A stretch of 56,291 bases of DNA from JBCDBD01 sp039184335 (GTDB lineage Bacteria > Bacteroidota > Bacteroidia > Flavobacteriales > Flavobacteriaceae). Made by a program: the position numbers and the translations under genes. Where the stretch lies: NCBI GenBank assembly GCA_039184335.1, contig JBCDBD010000025.1:1-56291 (forward strand). The letters are read 5' to 3'. Under the pieces are notes generated by a model that saw only the letters and a list, made by a program, of their open reading frames with translations, did no database searches and was not told where the DNA came from. Positions 53,160 to 56,291 of the stretch are shown piece by piece (position 1 is the stretch's first letter; each line of letters opens with the position of its first letter).

Positions 53160-53311
53160 TGGTGAATCTCTTAGGTCTTAAAAAATTATAACGTAAGATT
53201 TTTCTTTAAATTATCTAACCTATTAATACATTTATTTTGTGTGACATGGGCGGTCAACCAAAGGGCCCTATAAAAATATACAGGCTGATTGCTGAGAATT
53301 ATTAGAACAGA

Positions 53312-53335
53312 AAACTGCTGGGTTTATAGCAGTTT
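53312..53335 (-). terminator. Inverted repeat downstream of the LytTR gene, possible terminator
   Basis: AAACTGCT and AGCAGTTT (53312-53319, 53328-53335) form an 8-bp stem with an 8-nt loop; on the minus strand it is followed by TTTTC. About 100 nt after the LytTR stop. The rest of the gap 53160-53437 shows no gene. Confidence 0.45.
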
Positions 53336-53437
53336 GGGCAATGCCTGAACCCGTAACGGAACAGAAGGCCAGCACCCATAAATTTAGCCACCTGACCAAA
53401 AATATCAAGAAAAGAGGAAGGTAAAATTCTGATCATA

Positions 53438-54547
53438 TTATAAATTCAACCACTGTTTGAACTCAGACGCCCGGTTCTTACTGATAATGATATCAACTTC
53501 AGAATTAGGATTCACGAGAATTTTAAGTTGGTTATTGCCGTACTTGATGATTTTTTGAATCGCAGCTATTGCGATGATAAACTGACGGTTGGCCCGATAG
53601 AAGTAGCTATTGTCAAGGCTGGCGTAAAGTTCATCCAAGCTAGTGTTCGTGGTTGAACGCCGGCCATCAAAACAGACCACATACGTAATCGTGTTCTCCG
53701 TAAAAATGTAGGCAATGCCATCGGTTGAAATGGGCAACAGTTCATTTCGCGTGTAGGTCAATATTCGCTTTTTACCTACTTCTTTATCCATATCATTGAC
53801 TGATCTGGTTTCGTTTACTTTTTGCTGGTACCGATCTAAATCACTGTTGAGCTTCGCTAGATTGACCACTTCATTTTCCAGTCTAAGGTTCTTTGCCTCC
53901 AACCTTTTTTCATAAGCACTCCCTATAAGCCTTACCGTAATCACTGAGGATAAGATAATGGCAAAGCCCATTATCACAAAAATGACATAAAATTTGTTCC
54001 GCATCCCCACAATCTTATCTGATATTTTGTCCATATTGGCATGTGCCCCAATAATCCAATCTGAATTGGCCACTGGATATAAATAAATAATTTCAGATGC
54101 CCCTTTTTTCCCACCAAAATCGCGTATGCCCCCTATGGCTTTTTTTTCTGTTAAAAGGTTGTAAAAATCTTCAGAATTGACATCCCCATTGATTGTAGTG
54201 ACAAAAGATTGGTTAGGACTCACAAGCTGCCCGACCCTGGTTTTGTCTGGATTACAAATTTCTTTGCCAGACCAATCGAACATACAAATGAACCCATTTT
54301 CAGTATCAGTATTTTCTATACTGTGCTGTACGTTGTTTACAATGGTCGCTTTGGCAATTCCATTTTCCAATTGATATCCTATCAAACTGGCCACTTCTTT
54401 GGCTTCGCGCTTACTCGATTCCAATTGCGTCTGTAAAAACTCATTGGCACTTACTTTGATCACATAGCGAACTGCAATGGCGGCTATCATGATAAAGATC
54501 AAAGTAATGGCCAAAAAAGTAAAAAAGTAAAGCCTGTCTTTTCGCAT
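53438..54547 (-). CDS. Membrane-bound Cache-LytTR regulator
   Basis: 369 residues: membrane helix (about 9-30), an extracytoplasmic Cache-type sensor domain (about 31-190) with GFICMFDWSGKEICNPD and SDWIIGAHANMDK, a second helix (about 190-212), a coiled coil (about 215-260) and a C-terminal LytTR DNA-binding domain with SLDELYASLDNSYFYRANRQFIIAI (residues 305-330). It is a one-component membrane transcription factor that can bind DNA and sense an external ligand directly. No kinase partner is needed. Target genes are unknown; the surface lipoprotein gene 54796 is transcribed divergently. Confidence 0.85.
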   Translation of the reverse strand: MRKDRLYFFTFLAITLIFIMIAAIAVRYVIKVSANEFLQTQLESSKREAKEVASLIGYQLENGIAKATIVNNVQHSIENTDTENGFICMFDWSGKEICNPDKTRVGQLVSPNQSFVTTINGDVNSEDFYNLLTEKKAIGGIRDFGGKKGASEIIYLYPVANSDWIIGAHANMDKISDKIVGMRNKFYVIFVIMGFAIILSSVITVRLIGSAYEKRLEAKNLRLENEVVNLAKLNSDLDRYQQKVNETRSVNDMDKEVGKKRILTYTRNELLPISTDGIAYIFTENTITYVVCFDGRRSTTNTSLDELYASLDNSYFYRANRQFIIAIAAIQKIIKYGNNQLKILVNPNSEVDIIISKNRASEFKQWLNL

Positions 54548-54795
54548 AATAGTGGTGCGCTATGCAAAGTATATTTTGTTGCACTAATATATCAAGAATA
54601 TATTTTGGGAAAAATCCAAACGAGGTTCCCATTTACGCGACAATCTGACCCTAAAAGTCATTAAGCCGTAATACCTAACCTTAATTTATTCCCTTTTAAA
54701 CCTGAAAATTCCCCTTCACACACCTTTTTATCAATGGAAAGCCATTGTCTTGGTTGCTTTGCAACAGAAATATTAATCCATAAAAATCAATTAAA

Positions 54796-56291
54796 ATGAA
54801 AAAGTTTTTAACCCTTTTTGCAATTGTCGGAATCTTGTTTTCATGTTCTGATGATGATGATCTTGCCAGTGCATCTGACGATACTCCAGATGCCGTTGAT
54901 GATGGCCCCACCGGGGTTGAATCAGTAGTGATCAATGAAGTTGCCTACCTTTCAGGTGAGGTTGAATTGTATAATAATGGTGACATCAATGTAGATGTAA
55001 GCGATTATTTTCTTTGTTTGGGCCCTGGTACATATGATAGGGTAGGCGATATCATTGCAGATGGCAATGCCAATCTAGCCCCTGGCACTTTTCTTGTACT
55101 CAATTATGATCGACCTGGTGCGACTGGCGGTTTGGGATTATATCTCAATAATTCAGGATTTGGTGATGCTGCCAATATTGTTGACTTCGTACAGTGGGGC
55201 AATGCAGGCAGTGCCCGTGAAAATGTGGCTGTCGCTGCCGGTATTTGGACCACCGATGACTTTGTTCCAGTTTCTGGAAATGAAGACAACAGTATCGTTT
55301 ATGATGGTCAAGGTGAAACGGCTTCAGATTGGGTAGAGACCACTACACCCACCCTAGGTGAGAGCAATATCATAACAAATATCGAATCTACCGTGTCGGT
55401 CATCTTGAACGAGGTAGCCTACCTAAACAGCGAAATTGAGCTATATAACAATGGTACTGCCAATGTTGATGTAACCGACTACTTTCTTTGCCTTGGCCCT
55501 GGAACATACGGCAAAATTGGTGACCTTGCAGTCGAGGGCAACCTGAACATGGCACCTGGTGACTTCTTGACCATATCCTATGACATGCCCAGTGCAACAG
55601 GTGGCATTGGTCTTTATATAAATAATACAGGCTTTGGCGATTCTGCTAACATAAGATCATTCGTACAGTGGGGTGCCGCAGGAAGTCCGAGAGAAAATGT
55701 AGCCGTAGATGCTGGTATCTGGACAGCTGGTGAGTATGTCGCCGTTATTGGCAATACAAATACAAGCATTGCCTATGATGGGGACGGCAATTCTGCATCT
55801 GATTGGCAAGAGACGGCAGAAACTACTTTTGGTGGGGCCAATGTTATTGCTGAGCCAATTCGGTCTATCATCATCAATGAAGTAGAGTATTTACAGAACG
55901 ATCAAATAGAACTGTACAACAATGGCAATCTCACGGTCAACCTGGCCTCTTATTGGATGTGCTTTGGCCCCGGCCAATACTTTAGGGTAGGGGACCCTGC
56001 GATGACCACGATTGTCAGTGGCGATATGAATTTGGCCCCAGGTGAATTCTTGGTCATCACCCCCACGGTCTTGGAAGCCCCTGATGATGCCGGTGGGCTC
56101 GGACTTTATGCCAACAACAACGGATTTGGCGATGCCGAAAACATCAGGAGCTTTGTACAATGGGGAAATTCAGGCAATGTCAGGGAGTCTGTGGCCGTAG
56201 CAGCAGGTATCTGGAACGCGGGCGGATATGTCCCCAACGTCGCACCCGGGTCGAGTATCGCCTATGACGGGGAGGGAAACACTTCTGATGA
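54796..56291 (+). CDS. Surface lipoprotein with three lamin-tail-like repeats (runs off the window)
   Basis: Open from the ATG at 54796 to the window edge, 498 codons with no stop. Lipoprotein signal with lipobox ILFSC (Cys17) followed by SDDDD, matching the acidic lipoprotein export signal for surface exposure in Flavobacteriaceae. After an acidic linker come three tandem modules beginning at residue 43 (SVVINEVAYL), 201 (SVILNEVAYL) and 357 (SIIINEVEYL), spaced 474 and 468 nt. Each has an ELYNNG strand, YFLCLGPGTY-like, GLGLYxNN and FVQWG motifs, resembling the lamin tail domain (LTD). The third repeat is nearly complete. No catalytic domain is visible so far; a C-terminal domain may lie beyond the edge. 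Confidence 0.85.
   Translation, partial: MKKFLTLFAIVGILFSCSDDDDLASASDDTPDAVDDGPTGVESVVINEVAYLSGEVELYNNGDINVDVSDYFLCLGPGTYDRVGDIIADGNANLAPGTFLVLNYDRPGATGGLGLYLNNSGFGDAANIVDFVQWGNAGSARENVAVAAGIWTTDDFVPVSGNEDNSIVYDGQGETASDWVETTTPTLGESNIITNIESTVSVILNEVAYLNSEIELYNNGTANVDVTDYFLCLGPGTYGKIGDLAVEGNLNMAPGDFLTISYDMPSATGGIGLYINNTGFGDSANIRSFVQWGAAGSPRENVAVDAGIWTAGEYVAVIGNTNTSIAYDGDGNSASDWQETAETTFGGANVIAEPIRSIIINEVEYLQNDQIELYNNGNLTVNLASYWMCFGPGQYFRVGDPAMTTIVSGDMNLAPGEFLVITPTVLEAPDDAGGLGLYANNNGFGDAENIRSFVQWGNSGNVRESVAVAAGIWNAGGYVPNVAPGSSIAYDGEGNTSD

Noticed and set aside
1..56291. tRNA/rRNA genes, CRISPR arrays, insertion sequences, integrases, phage genes
   Set aside because: None recognised on reading intergenic regions; no direct-repeat arrays, transposase motifs or cloverleaf-like sequences were seen.

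Overview
The window looks like chromosomal DNA of a marine member of the Flavobacteriaceae (Bacteroidota). Four things point there: a complete six-subunit Na+-translocating NADH:quinone reductase operon; type IX secretion parts (plug protein, PorT/SprT) and a TamL-type lipoprotein; a short primary sigma factor without region 1.1; and many copies of the Bacteroidota promoter -7 box TAnnTTTG ahead of housekeeping genes. The base composition is AT-rich and Shine-Dalgarno sequences are mostly absent. Genus was not determined; a Muricauda/Maribacter-like organism would fit. No tRNA, rRNA, CRISPR array, integrase or insertion sequence was seen.

Layout. 0.1-5.5 kb: gpmI, a GH97 alpha-glucosidase, a probably leaderless map, and a methyltransferase. 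5.5-13.1 kb (minus): nqrABCDEF followed by a terminator, a small Nqr-associated gene and apbE, whose product attaches FMN to NqrB and NqrC. 13.2-21.7 kb: T9SS plug protein, DUF3667 protein, apaG, pruA, a secreted DinB-fold protein, rsmG, a fatty acid desaturase and an aminotransferase. 21.7-24.6 kb (minus): the K+ uptake pair trkH-trkA. 24.8-35.3 kb: ubiE-porT, trmH, tamL, fbaA-accD (AccD without zinc-finger cysteines), a lipoprotein, rpsO and pnp, the last with a structured leader. 35.5-41.8 kb: a DUF1566 lipoprotein, an ECF sigma factor with an unusual two-membrane anti-sigma candidate, the primary sigma factor, and rpe-ypdA-DUF5996.

41.9-46.8 kb (minus) is an accessory region: YHS, LysE-type exporter, DinB, NRDE and ATP-grasp genes in one tight operon that ends in a frameshifted outer-membrane-protein pseudogene. 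Upstream lies a heavily decayed flavodoxin-family oxidoreductase gene. 47.0-50.9 kb is a divergent regulatory/metal locus. Leftward are an ECF sigma factor, a small membrane protein and a CpxP/CnrX-like periplasmic protein; rightward are an EF-hand protein, a YHYH lipoprotein, a MORN-repeat protein and a SCO1 copper chaperone. 50.9-54.5 kb (minus) holds a PAS histidine kinase with a stand-alone receiver, and a membrane-bound Cache-LytTR regulator. The window ends inside a surface-lipoprotein gene with three tandem lamin-tail-like repeats.

Two parts look least like standard annotation. One is the TTG-started ECF sigma gene overlapping a gene for a protein with a cytoplasmic segment, one inner-membrane helix, a disordered periplasmic linker and a C-terminal outer-membrane barrel. 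The other is the sigma/anti-sigma/periplasmic-sensor trio facing a SCO1 operon, which resembles CnrYXH-type metal signalling. Both roles are inferred from architecture and neighbourhood.
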